From the NCBI RefSeq assembly GCF_000372725.1, contig NW_005199045.1:489606-553605 (forward strand): a DNA stretch of 64,000 nt. Reading direction: 5' to 3'. Below, piece after piece: positions 52,034 to 62,514 of this stretch (the stretch's first letter is position 1; every line of letters begins with the position of its first letter). The DNA is from Emiliania huxleyi CCMP1516. Taxonomy: Eukaryota > Haptophyta > Isochrysidales > Noelaerhabdaceae. The notes under the pieces are model-generated. The model searched no databases and had not been told where the DNA came from. It worked only from the letters and a program-made list of their open reading frames with translations. Position numbers and translations under genes: made by a program.

Positions 52034-53380
52034 TCACGCATCACAGAAATCAATTTCGGCGAGCCGCTTGCAGCCGCTCGCGTCGAGCTTGGCCAGGATC
52101 GCATCGAGCGCCTCCTCCCAGCACTCCTTGCCGCGAGGGCCGACGATCGCGATCTGATGCCCCGTCACCTCGGTCGCCTTGCCACTCGTGCTCACGCCGA
52201 GCTTCAGGTCGTGCTGGTAGATGTACACTCCCCGCGGCGTGTATGCAGCCAGCTGCAGCTCGTCAAAGGCCGCGGCGGCGCCCTCGTGCGGCAACTTGAC
52301 ATTATTGAAGCTCAGCCTCCAGCGCCGATTGTCCTTGTTCCACGACAGCTGCGCGCTCTTGCACTCCACTCGCAGGCCGTCTCGCATCCAGTCGTACTCG
52401 GCGTTGCTCTGCGAGCGCCAGCTTCCGTCGGCACACTTGCCTGGCTCCGCATCGGAGAAGCACAGCATCCAGCGCCGCTTGTCCTTCATCGACAGCTGCG
52501 CGCTCTTGCACTCCACTCGCAGGCCGTCTCGCATCCAGTCGTACTCGGCGTTGCTCTGCGAGCGCCAGCTTCCGTCGGCACACTTGCCTGGCTCTGCGTC
52601 AGCAAAGACTGCACGTGGGTGCCGAATTGCGTCCACCTCGCGCGCCAGCTGCTCCAGGTGGCCGCCGCGCGCTTTGCTGGCGGCCAGCAGCACGCCCTGA
52701 AAGGCTGCTTCTGTGCGGGTGGGCGGATGGGCATCGCAGGCGGCCTCAAGCCGCGAGTCATGCGTGGAGACAAACTCGAGGCGCTCGCAGCCGCTCGCGT
52801 CGAGCTTGGCCAGGATCGCATCGAGCGCCTCCTCCCAGCACTCCTTGCCGCGAGGGCCGACGATCGCGATCTGATGCCCCGTCACCTCGGTCGCCTTGCC
52901 ACTCGTGCTCACGCCGAGCTTCAGGTCGTGCCGGTAGATGTACACTCCCCGCGGCGTGTATGCAGCCAGCTGCAGCTCGTTAAAGGCCGCGGCGGCGCCC
53001 TCGTGCGGCAACTTGACATTATTGAAGCTCAGCATCCAGCGCCGATTGTCCTTGTCCCACGACAGCTGCGCGCTCTTGCACTCCACTCGCAGGCCGTCTC
53101 GCATCCAGTCGTACTCGGCGTTGCTCTGCGAGCGCCAGCTTCCGTCGGCACACTTGCCTGGCTCCGCATCGGAGAAGGCAGCCTGTGGATGCCGTCCCTC
53201 ATCGCAGCACCGGGCAAGCGTCTGCAACACCGCGCCACGCAACGGGCTGCTGCGGTTGGCCAGCAGCAGCCCTGCATACGCCGATGCGGCGACGGTGCGC
53301 TGGCTCAGGATGTGCGCAAAGTCGGCCGCGTTGCGCTGCAGCACGCGGCGGCTGGTGAGAGCGCGGAAGAACACGCGCAT
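52034..53380 (-). CDS. protein with duplicated PD-(D/E)XK nuclease-like domains
   Basis: 448 codons from ATG 53380; the frame is open upstream only to a TTG. An Arg-rich N-terminus (MRVFFRALTSRRVLQRNAAD) could be organelle-targeting. The unit DAEPGKCADGSWRSQSNAEY, DWMRDGLRVECKSAQLSW, FNNVKLPHEGAAAAF, YTPRGVYIYRHDLKLG, GHQIAIVGPRGKECWEEALD occurs twice in full, and its first 50 residues occur a third time directly before the second full copy (that third copy has LSMKDKRRWMLCF). D-G-x-RVECKSA fits the D..E-x-K core of the PD-(D/E)XK superfamily with a following beta-strand; this is my reading, not a database hit. The DNA of the copies (about 52070-52465 and 52788-53170) is over 95 percent identical, so the duplication is recent. 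Possible mobile-element or virus-derived nuclease. Confidence 0.6.
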   Translation of the reverse strand: MRVFFRALTSRRVLQRNAADFAHILSQRTVAASAYAGLLLANRSSPLRGAVLQTLARCCDEGRHPQAAFSDAEPGKCADGSWRSQSNAEYDWMRDGLRVECKSAQLSWDKDNRRWMLSFNNVKLPHEGAAAAFNELQLAAYTPRGVYIYRHDLKLGVSTSGKATEVTGHQIAIVGPRGKECWEEALDAILAKLDASGCERLEFVSTHDSRLEAACDAHPPTRTEAAFQGVLLAASKARGGHLEQLAREVDAIRHPRAVFADAEPGKCADGSWRSQSNAEYDWMRDGLRVECKSAQLSMKDKRRWMLCFSDAEPGKCADGSWRSQSNAEYDWMRDGLRVECKSAQLSWNKDNRRWRLSFNNVKLPHEGAAAAFDELQLAAYTPRGVYIYQHDLKLGVSTSGKATEVTGHQIAIVGPRGKECWEEALDAILAKLDASGCKRLAEIDFCDA

Positions 53381-54828
53381 GTCGCAAGCCGCACTTGTGT
53401 CACGTCGGTCAAGTTGTCTCTCTCGAGCTGGGTCTGGACCAGCTAATTCTTTTCTCTTTAAAATCCCTGTGGTGGCGGCGTGCCGTCCTCCCACCCCTCC
53501 CTGGGGTTGTCTGTGTTCTTTCTTTCTTTCTTTCTGCTGCTCTTCTTCTCGCTCCAAGGCCCTGGGCGTGCGGTTGCCGACTGCAATCTAGCTCTTTATT
53601 TTGCGCCGTTCTTGAATTCTTTTCCTTGTTCTTTCGGTTCTTGTTTTTAAACCGCTTCTTTTTCTCGCTATGTTCTTTTTTTGCACAACACTGGGCGCGC
53701 ACTGTGCTCGTTGTGCGAGAGTGCGAGGGGTTGAAAAATATTTTGCGCCAGCAACATTAACCCTTTCGCGTCATAAGGTTCTTGGAGACGCCCAATCTCG
53801 ATATATCTCCAGTCGTTAGTGCATCGATGCCGCCCTTGGGCTCGGTGTTGCCACCAAGCCTGCCCAACGTGGTGTCGTGGGGATTGGAGTGGTCTGACCA
53901 GCAAGAAGACGGGTCGAGGCCCTCCGTAGGCTCGTGAGGCGTCCCTCGTCCCCCTTCTGCAGAGGGATGGTCATCTGAACCCGAAGATCGGTGCCCAGCA
54001 AGTGTGAGTGGTGAGCCGCGTGCACGGCTCTGCGGTATTGCTGACCGCTGGTGAGGTTGTAAAGCCATCCTCAAGCCGAGGCTGACATGTTTGTAGAAGG
54101 TATTCAAAGTACGAAGGTGTGGTGTCACACCGGTGGGGGGAAAGGCGCCAGTTGCACCGAGTTTGTGGTGTCACAACAGTAGAGAGGTCGACTGTCTCGC
54201 GGCGCGGCGGCCCCACGAGAAGCAGTCGGGAGACTATTACGAGCCAATATTTGGGCGCCTATTCGGCGCCCAAAGTGCTGATGTTGGTGATCTAAGTGGC
54301 AAGACGTGCCACCACACGGGGTGTGGGAATATAGGGATATAGGTAGACTATTCATCACTGTGGGGGGGGAGAGAGTGATAATAGAGGGGTGTTGAGGTGG
54401 GGCTGGTGGAGGTGATTCTCCGGGTCAGTCTGGAGGTCATTCTCCACCACCTTCTGCGACATGAACAACGTTGAGGATTTCAGCCAACAATAGCGCAACT
54501 CTGTTAGGCCCCAAATTAACGTTTGACAACCCTAGTAGCCACCCTAGCCCGAGGGCCGTGCACACGCGCATGACATGTGTACCACTCGCGACTCGGCGCA
54601 TGTTGGTGTGTCACGTGTCAGCGTAGCACGCGCCGTGTGCAATGTACACTTCTGTGTAGAAACGGTGCACTCCGGCACGGGAAACTTGAGACGACAGCGC
54701 GCCACGGCCAGCACATGCACCGTTCGTGCGCGTGTGGCGGCAGCCCACGCGCCCGGCCCACCCGCACGGACGCGACCAAACAATTCACCCACCTGGAATG
54801 GCCAGCCAGCCAGCCGACAAAACTGACA
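53381..54828. other. no confident gene; repeat and one orphan frame
   Basis: 53485-53540 is the inverted GAAAGAAAGAAAACAGACAA-type repeat. An ATG-started minus-strand frame of 123 codons (54128-53757, ending GDISRLGVSKNLMTRKG) lies in a distinctly less GC-rich stretch (53740-54130), suggesting a foreign or transposon-derived segment; no family recognised. A palindrome GGGCGCCTATTCGGCGCCCA is at 54253-54272. Confidence 0.4.
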
Positions 54829-55721
54829 TCATCGCGCCCTCGCGCGCTGGCCAGCAGGGCGCGCGCGCGTCCGCGCGGCCCGGTGGCTGGCGCCGACTCG
54901 CTGGTGCAGACCGAGGCACGACTTCCCGAACTGCAGCCCAGACTCGTCCGCCACCGCACGGTACACCTGCGTGAACGCGCCCGCCACCTGGCCGGCGGGC
55001 AGGGGGGGCGAGAGCAGGACGAGAGCTCAGGGGATGGAGCTCGAGGGACAGAGTGCAGAGGTGAGCGGGGGGGTGCCAACATGTCGTTCACCTGCTCGAG
55101 AAGGGCGCCGGGGCACTCGAGCGGCGGCGGCAGCGGCCGACGGAGCATTCGACAGGCAAGCGCGACGCACGCCAGCCCAATGGCGTCGTCGGCGACGCTG
55201 AGCGGCAATGCCGTCTTGCAGATGTCGTTGGCAAGGTAGCACGCTGTCGCGGTGAGCTCGACGTTTGCGCTGCCCTCGCAGCTGCCACCGGCAGCGCCGT
55301 CGCCCTCGCCCATGGCGAGCGCGAGGTGGCGCGCGATCGCAGCGTGCGGGTCGCACGACACGGGCGCCTCGGGTTCAAACATCACCGCCTCGAAGAGGAC
55401 CTGCTCGCACGCCTCCATGTCCTGAGCGCTGTACGGATTGGTCTCGTCGCCGAGGTCCTTCCTCAGCTTCGGCATGGCGCGTTCTAACGCAGAAGCGGCC
55501 GCCTGGCACTCCTCCACCTTTGACCCGACCAGCAGAGCGGTCGGCGCCAGCAGGAGAGGGTCGTGAGCCTCCAAGCTGCGCGAGCTGTAGAAGCGGCGAA
55601 AGATCAGCGCCGCAGTCAGGCACGCGCGCTGGCGCAGCCCGGCCTGATGCCCGAGAGCCATGAGGTAAGAGCTGTAATAGAAGAGGGCCCGATCGGCCTC
55701 GGCCTCGGTGAGCGCGCTCAT
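54829..55721 (-). CDS. cyclin C-like protein
   Basis: Exons 55721-55092 and 54987-54829 (phase 0), 262 aa, against about 280 for animal cyclin C. Start chosen at ATG 55721 (MSALTEAEADRALFYYSSYL); the frame is open upstream but unlike cyclins. First cyclin box: GLRQRACLTAALIFRRFYSS, then DPLLLAPTALLVGSKVEEC with the Lys-Val-Glu-Glu core; second box: TATACYLANDICKTALPLSV then ADDAIGLACVALACRMLRRP. Exon 2 adds VAGAFTQVYRAVADESGLQF and a basic tail. Cyclin C pairs with CDK8 in the Mediator kinase module; cyclin L/K/T are alternatives. The intron (54988-55091) is GT-AG with CAGGTG at both ends. Confidence 0.85.
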
Positions 55722-56174
55722 GTAAATACACGGGCTCTGGGCCCCCGGCGGACAAGCACTGAGCGGTGACTTGTCTCTCCGTAGACCGAGCCGCTCGGGC
55801 CGGAGGCCGGGTGACTTGTTCACATAAACGCACAACTCCGCCCCCAAGACGCACAAGCACAGACAGTCGAGAAGGGGGAGAGACAGCAACGACAGTCAGA
55901 AGTCAGCGCTGGGTCCCAGGAAGGCGAATGCGATGACGGCCTCTAGTGTGAGCTCTAGCTAGTGAGCTCAGACTTGTTCACGTAAACGCACAACCAACCC
56001 CGGCGCACAACCCCGGGCCCCGAAATCGCACAGTGATGACAGTGACATGCAACACAACCTTGGGAGCGGTGATCTTAGTCCTAGAAGATGTAGGATTGGC
56101 AGCGTAGGTGCTAGCAATCGTACAGAGATGCTACGATTGCGAGGAGTGCTGCTCACAAAGTCACAATCCTTCGA
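55722..56174. promoter_or_regulatory. presumed 5' flank of the cyclin gene
   Basis: A direct repeat CTTGTTCACRTAAACGCACAA occurs at 55816-55836 and 55973-55993. No promoter element recognised. No gene seen. Confidence 0.3.
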
Positions 56175-56345
56175 CTTGGGCACGGGACTGGCGCGCACTG
56201 GCACTAACACAGGTACACCACTGGAGCCGCCTAAGCGACTCCGGCGAGGACGGCGAGGCACTTAGCTCCGTGCAGAATCGATCGTGCTTTTTGGGTTGGG
56301 TTGTTGGGTTGGGTTGGTTGAGGGTCGGGTTGGGTTGTTCCGCGT
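56175..56345 (+). repeat. CACTGGCACTAACAC interspersed repeat plus GGGTTG simple repeat
   Basis: 56178-56265 repeats the unit at 36082-36150, including GGAGCCGCCTAAGCGACTCC. It is followed by imperfect GGGTTGGGTT repeats at 56291-56340. Confidence 0.75.
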
Positions 56346-56849
56346 GAGGTTGGGTCGTCGGCGCGAAGGGTGAGGTCTCGACCGCCGCCGCTCACGCCAG
56401 CGGACGGCCACCATCGGTGTTTTTGGCTTCGCCACCGTCCAAGGCGTGCGCCATGCGCTCGCCGGCATCGAGCGAGCAACGTGATCGACCGAGCGGCTTG
56501 CTGTGTGGACGCCTTCTTCTGGCTCTCGTCGAGAGCGTTTTGCGTCCCGGCGGGTGGGAGAATGTGTGTGGTCTGATGTGTCACTTTGTGCGTCACATCG
56601 GTCTTGATAACAAGCACGGTCGATCCGTCGAAGCGATACACTCGTTCCTATCACGCTGGAAGGCTTGCACGGAGCTCTGTGCCGGCACACAGAAGAGCCG
56701 TGCGGCAAGAGAAGAGCTCGATGGGGAGCGAGAACCGTCAGATTTTCAGGTGTAACCTGAAGTCCTTCGCGATGCACTCATTCCCTCCCGAGCGAAAGCC
56801 TGTGGCTCTCTCGAACTCGTCGATATATTGCGGATAAACTGCTCTTCCC

Positions 56850-57300
56850 GCATAGCTTGCAGACCAGAGTCGGAGGCGCAGAAAGGCTGCGAGTGCTCGA
56901 CGAGTCTTGCGAGCTGCGCGGTCAAACCTGGGGGGGAACTGACCGCATCAAGGCGGACTTCCGAAACCTGGGTGAGCACCTCTGGCAGTTCTGCAGCTAT
57001 CTCGATAGCGATCCCCTCGTACATCCACCAGGCGCGCCGCGACTTCCGACTGGAGATCGAGGAGGCCATTACGAGCCAATTCCCGCTTGGCGCGGACTTC
57101 ACCGTGTCGGACGAGGAGCTCGCCAAGCTGCTCGGAGACGCCCGCGACGGCACCCTTGACCTGCAGCGGCTGCGAGGCTTGGCCAAGCGCTCGCTCGGCG
57201 CCAGCGGCGTCGCGTGCGACGCGCAACGCGTCGGCTCGGCTAGTGATGACATCAAGTCATCACTCATCAGCATGCCTCACATGCGTGTCGCGACACATGG
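56850..57300 (+). other. probable coding fragment(s), gene structure unsolved
   Basis: On plus, 57032-57260 reads ARRDFRLEIEEAITSQFPLG then ADFTVSDEELAKLLGDARDG and TLDLQRLRGLAKRSLGAS with almost every third position G or C, the codon bias of real genes here; it follows a good acceptor (CATCCACCAG). An upstream plus segment (56857-56960, VGGAERLRVLDESCELRGQT) ends at a GTGAGC donor but the phases do not match. The opposite strand has a 175-codon ATG frame (57273-56746) with poorer codon bias. No family recognised. Confidence 0.3.
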
Positions 57301-58599
57301 CACGGTGCGTCCGTGCGTCTCACAGCAGGAGAGAAAGAGAGCGCGCACACACGCGGCAGCCGGCACACGCGTCTCTCCAGCCGCGTCAACTCTCTCTCAG
57401 CGTCTCCCTCGGACTCGAGACTCACGCATGCAGGAGGAAAGCGAAAGGCCTCGAATTGCGTGTGTCCATCCCACATCCCCCGCCCCCCCTACTCCTAAAC
57501 CACGGCCTTCTCTCCGTCGCCTCCTCCGCCGCCTTCCGCCCCCGCCTTCTGCTGCCGCCCTCCTCCTCAGCCGCGCCGCGCCTGCGCGTCATAGAGCAAG
57601 TCTCCCACCTGCAGCCCGCGCCGCGCGTACCACTGATTGAAAGAAAGAAAACAGCGAAGCCAAACGAGGGATGGGGGAGGATCACAGGGTCCCCACCTGC
57701 ACGAGCAGGCTTTTGGAAGGACGGTCAGGGGCACAGGTGGGGCTCTCCTGCTCCTGACAAGGGACACGACAGGCTCGCAGCGCGGAGTGCAGTCGAAACA
57801 CAAGGTATACTCCGCCACATCGAAAGTGGAGCCAAAACTCAGCCTTGAGTTCTCAGCGCCCTCACGGCCCGCCGATGGCAAACCCGACTCCCTCCATCCG
57901 TGTGGCGCCGCCCGATGGTGCCGGGAATCCTCTTCCGGAGCGATTTCCCCTAGGGTTAGCGCCGAAAAAGCCGGGGCCCTTAGCTCCGGCTAGGGCTGCG
58001 GGGCCTCCGAAGCCGACCCGAGGAAGGGCCGACTTAGGGTTAGCATAGCGGGCCCATAAGGCCGCCCACGCCCGCGAGGATGGTTGTGTGTTTGCCTCTC
58101 CGACTCGGACGGCCGCCTCAGAGGGCGGGAGTGCTTCCTCTCGCCCTCTCACCCGCGGGTGATGGCCGAGTCCACGGAGCCGCACGCTGCCTCTCCTTGG
58201 ACGCAAGGCTCCGACTTCTATAGAGAAAACCCCATCTGCACCAGCGTTTTAAAGTGAAATCGTCAAGAGAAATCGACGCCCCGGGCTGGGCTTTGGGGTA
58301 GGCAGCCACCCTTTTGAAGGTGAGGCGTATCTGCCGACCTGTGAAGACGCTTTACTTGCGAGCAGTGCGTGGACCAGATGGCGCGAGGGCACCGCAACAT
58401 GGCTAAGGAGGCAGGGAAGCTTCTGCTCCAAGACGGCCGCTCAGGACCGCAAAATGGTGTTCCTGAAGGTTGTGTTAGTCGGGCTGGCCAGTCCCCCTCC
58501 CCGGGGCCTGACGGTCCAATGTTTCCCTCAAGAGTACTTCTCCCCTACCCCCCCTTCCACTTTACTGTACCGTACGAAAGTGTGAACAGGTTGGAGCAG
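57301..58599. other. no convincing gene; dispersed repeat at 57642-57725
   Basis: 57642-57725 combines the AAGAAAGAAAACAG word with the CACCTGCACGAGCAGG repeat, as elsewhere in the window. 57480-57600 is CCGCCTTC low complexity. The rest holds no supported frame. Confidence 0.5.
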
Positions 58600-59105
58600 C
58601 AGCTCCTGAGCACGGCGCCGCAGGCGCCTGTTGATAGGTCCAGGTGATAGCCCTGGATGGGCAATGCATACGCCTACTTGGGCCTCAGATCGCCCGACCG
58701 CGTCCCGGTGCTCTGTGGTCGGATTTGTGACGCCGCCGCACCGCGCCGCGGCCGGGGGCCCGCCGGAGGCCAAGGATGGCCGTGGCGGACCGGGACGAGC
58801 TCTGGGAGGTTCAGTGTCAGTGTATATATTGTAGAGACAGACCGTATGCACAATATCTCTCAGTCTAGCTAAGCCTGGGAAGGCGATGCCGGGGCCGTAC
58901 AGCAGCTTGATGGTGCTTCGCCGGCGTGCGTCCCGGAGCGGTGCCGGACGAGCGGTCCGTGGGAGGAAAACGGTTCTTAACGCCGACGCCGCTCTGATTC
59001 GACTTTTAACTTCAAACAAAGACAGTCGCACGCGCCGCAGTGCGGCGCGTGCGACTGTCAGGAGCGGATCCGTCACAGTTAGTCGTGCTCACGCCGGGAT
59101 CGTCA
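58600..59105 (-). repeat. 500-bp interspersed repeat, copy 2
   Basis: Inverted partner of 26965-27490, about 85 percent identical by eye. The CG-rich palindrome here is GCACGCGCCGCAGTGCGGCGCGTGC-like (about 59031-59055; central bases differ from copy 1). The ends share the CACGCCGGGATCG word (59089-59101). Confidence 0.85.
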
Positions 59106-60324
59106 TCTCCTCAACCCCCCCAACCAGGCAGATTTAGGCTACAATTCACTCCTCCCCGCTGTACACTGTAGTCGGCCCCGTGAACCAGTCTGCTGTGAGA
59201 GCCCCTGTGTGAAGAGTGCGGAAGGGGAGGCTACAATTGGACCGACCAGCCGGCTGGCCTGGGCGTGCAACTTCAGTCGGCCTCAGTGGCGCGTGTTCTC
59301 ACCAGAACAGTGCCTCCGCGGCGCTGCGGCGGCGCCCGAAAGGCCGATCCGACCCGGCAGCCCCCCGGAGCGTGCATCCAAGCGTCCGCCACCGCCGGCT
59401 CAGCCCCGGCTCGACATGACTCTGGCCCGCGCGGGGTCGCCGACGGCGCCGAGTCGGCGCCAGAGGCACGCCCGGCGGCCGGATGGTCGCCTCGAGCGCT
59501 GAGCGGCTGCCGCCACGGTCACTTACGCTCGAGTTGCGCCAGGTGCGCCTCTCGGTGGCCCGGCGCGGCCGCACGTGCTCTCTGTAGATGTCTGCTCTCA
59601 CTCGACGGCAGGCGTGCTCCGTGCTCTCGCCCGATTCTCTCCCTGCCGCCGGCCTCCGCCCCCGAGCGACCGCCGCCGCACACCGACTATTGCCGGTATG
59701 ACTGCCGTCCCTCACTCAGCCGTCCGTTTGTCCTCAGCGCTCGCACGACCGACGTTCTTCCTCCTCTGCGGCCTCGCTCGGGCCCGCTCGTCGACACGCG
59801 CAACCAGCAGACGCCCGTGTCGGAGCTTCTGTGCCGGCTTGGAGCTTCCATCGCTGATGGGGGCACGCCCGGCCCGGCACTCTCGCACACCGTGGAGCGC
59901 GGCACCGCGCGCGCTCACGCCGCCCACCTTTGCTGCCTGCGCAGGTGCGGCTCTGTCCCGGCGGCTCACTCATCGAGCACCTCACGGCTGCGCGGCGGCT
60001 CACTCATCCGCACCACCGCGACCGGTGCGCCATCCCACATCACGCCTCTCGCCCACGTCCACCCGCACATACACTCTCTCACTCTGTCATGAGTAGTCTT
60101 CAATCGACACGGTCTCTTGGAGTAGTCACATCAGCACCGGCGCCGGCACAGCGCACCGCTGCACTCGCCTCCGTTAGGTTGCAAACATCGCCCTCAACAT
60201 CCGCTTGCGCCTCACACGTCCGGGGGCAGTGTCGCGTGAGCCACAGCTTAGCACCGACGCCAGGCTCTTAGCTGTTAGCTCTACGTGTACGTGTGTGTGT
60301 GGTGGGGGGGGGAGGGCGGCGTAG
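59106..60324. other. no convincing gene
   Basis: 59160-59213 repeats the word block at 34931-34976. 59250-60090 has Arg/Ala/Pro frames on both strands without family resemblance. GT-run at 60286-60301. Confidence 0.45.
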
Positions 60325-61077
60325 TCAAAAGAAAAGCCTCAGTCGAGAGAGGCTAGTAGCCCCTTCGAGTGCGGGCTCCGTACCCGTCTTGTCCTGGCAT
60401 ATCAGAGAGGCGAATGGGACAGGGGTTGAAGGGGTACTTGGTACCCGGCCCGTTTTTCGCGTTTCTCTACAAAACTGTGTCCGAGCCGAAGGCCCGAGGC
60501 GAGGTGAGCTCGACATGCGACCAACGTGGTCCCGCACACCAGTGCTCGTGCTCGCACGTGCGGCCGCCTCTCCTGCTCGACTACTCGTGCTCTGCCTCTG
60601 CGCGCTCGCTGCGTCCGTGCCACTGCTTCGCTGCCTCTCGCCGCTGCTCCTGTCCTTGACTGCGCCTCGGGTCGAGGCGCCAGCAGCAGCGTCAATGGAG
60701 TGGCTGGTCCACACTGCAGCAGCGCCGCGAACGGACGCGAGAACAAACACGGAGGCGACCGTGCCGATGAGCGCGAGCAGAAGCAGCGGGAGCGCGGGGC
60801 AGCACGATGGGTCGGGCAAGACCTTGGCCCAGCGCCGCGCCTTGCCCATGCTGCCGCCGCCGCCGCCGTCGGCGTCGCCGACCACAGGCTCGTCGGCCGG
60901 CGCGGCATCGTCGTCGGCGGCAGGGGGTGGGGGGTCGGCGGGCACGTCCTCGTCGTAGCCGTCGTCATCGGGATCAGGAGTGGCGTATCGCGCGGGCGAC
61001 ATGCCGGCGAGCTCGTCGACCGTCGAGTAGGTGCCTGCGACCGAGCACGGGGGTGCGTGACGCTCGGACCGACGCAT
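60325..61077 (-). CDS. predicted single-pass membrane protein, unknown
   Basis: 250 codons from ATG 61077 (the frame is open upstream to 61200 without support). A hydrophilic N-terminus has an acidic Pro/Ala stretch (DPDDDGYDEDVPADPPPPAA then DDDAAPADEP), a basic patch (KARRWAKV) and one membrane helix (ALPLLLLALIGTVASVFVLA, about residues 97-116), followed by a Ser/Arg-rich tail. The tail may be intronic or untranslated. It is divergently arranged with the TM2 gene, with 252 bp between the two start codons, so a shared promoter is possible. No family recognised. Confidence 0.4.
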   Translation of the reverse strand: MRRSERHAPPCSVAGTYSTVDELAGMSPARYATPDPDDDGYDEDVPADPPPPAADDDAAPADEPVVGDADGGGGGSMGKARRWAKVLPDPSCCPALPLLLLALIGTVASVFVLASVRGAAAVWTSHSIDAAAGASTRGAVKDRSSGERQRSSGTDAASAQRQSTSSRAGEAAARASTSTGVRDHVGRMSSSPRLGPSARTQFCRETRKTGRVPSTPSTPVPFASLICQDKTGTEPALEGATSLSRLRLFF

Positions 61078-61329
61078 GGGACCGGCTCTTCCGTGCGTCG
61101 AGAGCGGCGACGCTTTCGAGGCGCGCGGCAGAGGCCCGCGGTGTGCTTCCGAGCGCGTCCGCGGCCGCGACGCGGCAGCGGGAGGTGCCCCGCCCACCAA
61201 GGCAGCCGGCCCGGCCGCTGCGGGGCCGTCGCGGGGGCGCAGGCGGGCGGGGCGACCTCAGATTTCGCGGCTTGGAGCGGGCGCCGCCAGCCGGCGTGTC
61301 GGACCATACTTGAAATTCTGGCTGAACCA

Positions 61330-62223
61330 ATGAGGGTGGCGCTGCGGGCGCTGCTACTTGTCGCTCTGCTTGCCGACGGCGCACCGGACCAATCCCCAGG
61401 GCGCGGCGTGCGGAGACAGCCCACGCTGCTCGCGGTCGACGGGCGCGCTCTCGCGGAGATGGGTGCGTTCGTCCGAACCCCCTCTGCTGCACACTCCCGA
61501 GAGCAGCTTCATCTCTCCGTCAGCCGTGTTCCTCCTCCATCGATCAAGACGCGTCGACAGCCCAGCAGCACTCACAGCTTTGCCGGCCTGCGCCTCGCAG
61601 CACACGTCGCAAAGGTCATAAATTCCGGCCTCACAAGCGCACTCCGACTATCGGGCAGCTCGGCCGCCGCAAATGTCGGAGCCATTTCGGCAACCGTGCG
61701 CTCCTGGTGGACGAAGGGCGGTGTTATGGATACGGCGGGTGGTGCCCTCCTCGCTCTCAAGGCGTACACGCTGTGGTTCTTCTTCGGCCTCCTCGGTGCG
61801 CACTCCGCACCCTCTCCGCTCCTCTCCTCGGCGAAAGAACACACAGAACGCCTCTCACGGTGGCCGCGGGCGGCAGGCCTCCACCACGTGTACCTCGGCC
61901 GGCCGCGCGCGGCGCTCCGCGCCTGCCTCACCCTCAACTACCTTGGCCTGGGCTGGCTCTACGACGGCATCTCGCTGCCTCTCCGCGCGCAAGCGCTGCG
62001 CCTCTCGCTCGCGCCGGGGGCCGCAGGCGAGGGCGGCGTCGAGGAGGAGGGCGATGCGGCCGCGGTGGACGAGACAAGCCGCGAGGACGCGTCCCTCGCA
62101 CGCGCGCTCGCTGCCGCTCTCTGCCGCGCCGCCGCCTTCTGCGGGGGCGCTGCCCTCGCGCTGCTCTTTGGCGCGCTGCAGTGCGTCGCCTGCGCCTGGC
62201 GCGCGCAGCCTAGAGACTCTTAG
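61330..62223 (+). CDS. TM2-domain membrane protein
   Basis: Exons 61330-61795 and 61877-62223 in phase 1, 270 aa, starting with a signal peptide (MRVALRALLLVALLADGAP). Splicing out 61796-61876 (GTGCGC ... GGGCGGCAG) joins the TM2 signature: YTLWFFFGLLG to LHHVYLGRPRAALRACLTLN and YLGLGWLYDGISLP, i.e. helix, G-x-HH-x-YLG turn, second helix and the D of the family motif. A third hydrophobic segment (AAAFCGGAALALLFGALQCV) is near the C-terminus. TM2 proteins are small membrane proteins of largely unknown function. The intron is 81 bp, has no stop and is a multiple of three, so retention would insert 27 residues without breaking the frame. Confidence 0.82.
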   Translation: MRVALRALLLVALLADGAPDQSPGRGVRRQPTLLAVDGRALAEMGAFVRTPSAAHSREQLHLSVSRVPPPSIKTRRQPSSTHSFAGLRLAAHVAKVINSGLTSALRLSGSSAAANVGAISATVRSWWTKGGVMDTAGGALLALKAYTLWFFFGLLGAHSAPSPLLSSAKEHTERLSRWPRAAGLHHVYLGRPRAALRACLTLNYLGLGWLYDGISLPLRAQALRLSLAPGAAGEGGVEEEGDAAAVDETSREDASLARALAAALCRAAAFCGGAALALLFGALQCVACAWRAQPRDS

Positions 62224-62514
62224 AAGCCAACCCTCTCTCTCACAGCGCACTGGCACGACGAGGGCGTGGACTGGCGCACTCTAGCACACACACTTCGGCG
62301 CACCACCGGAGGCCGCCTAGTGTATTCCGCCTAGAAGCTTGAGACAGACCCGGCCATGCGCCGGCCAGCACTCGAGAGGGAGGCACGACTCCTCGGCTGC
62401 ATCTCCCGCTGCTCTCCACTGCGTCCCGCTGCCACTCGCACCGAATGTACTCTCGCGAGGGCCTGAGCACACGGCCGCGGCGCTGCCTTCCCTCGCCCCC
62501 GCCACCGTCGTCAC

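Noticed and set aside
51836-53446. 536-codon plus-strand frame
   Set aside because: Antisense shadow of the duplicated nuclease-like gene; it shares the duplication because the DNA is duplicated, and its codon use is worse.
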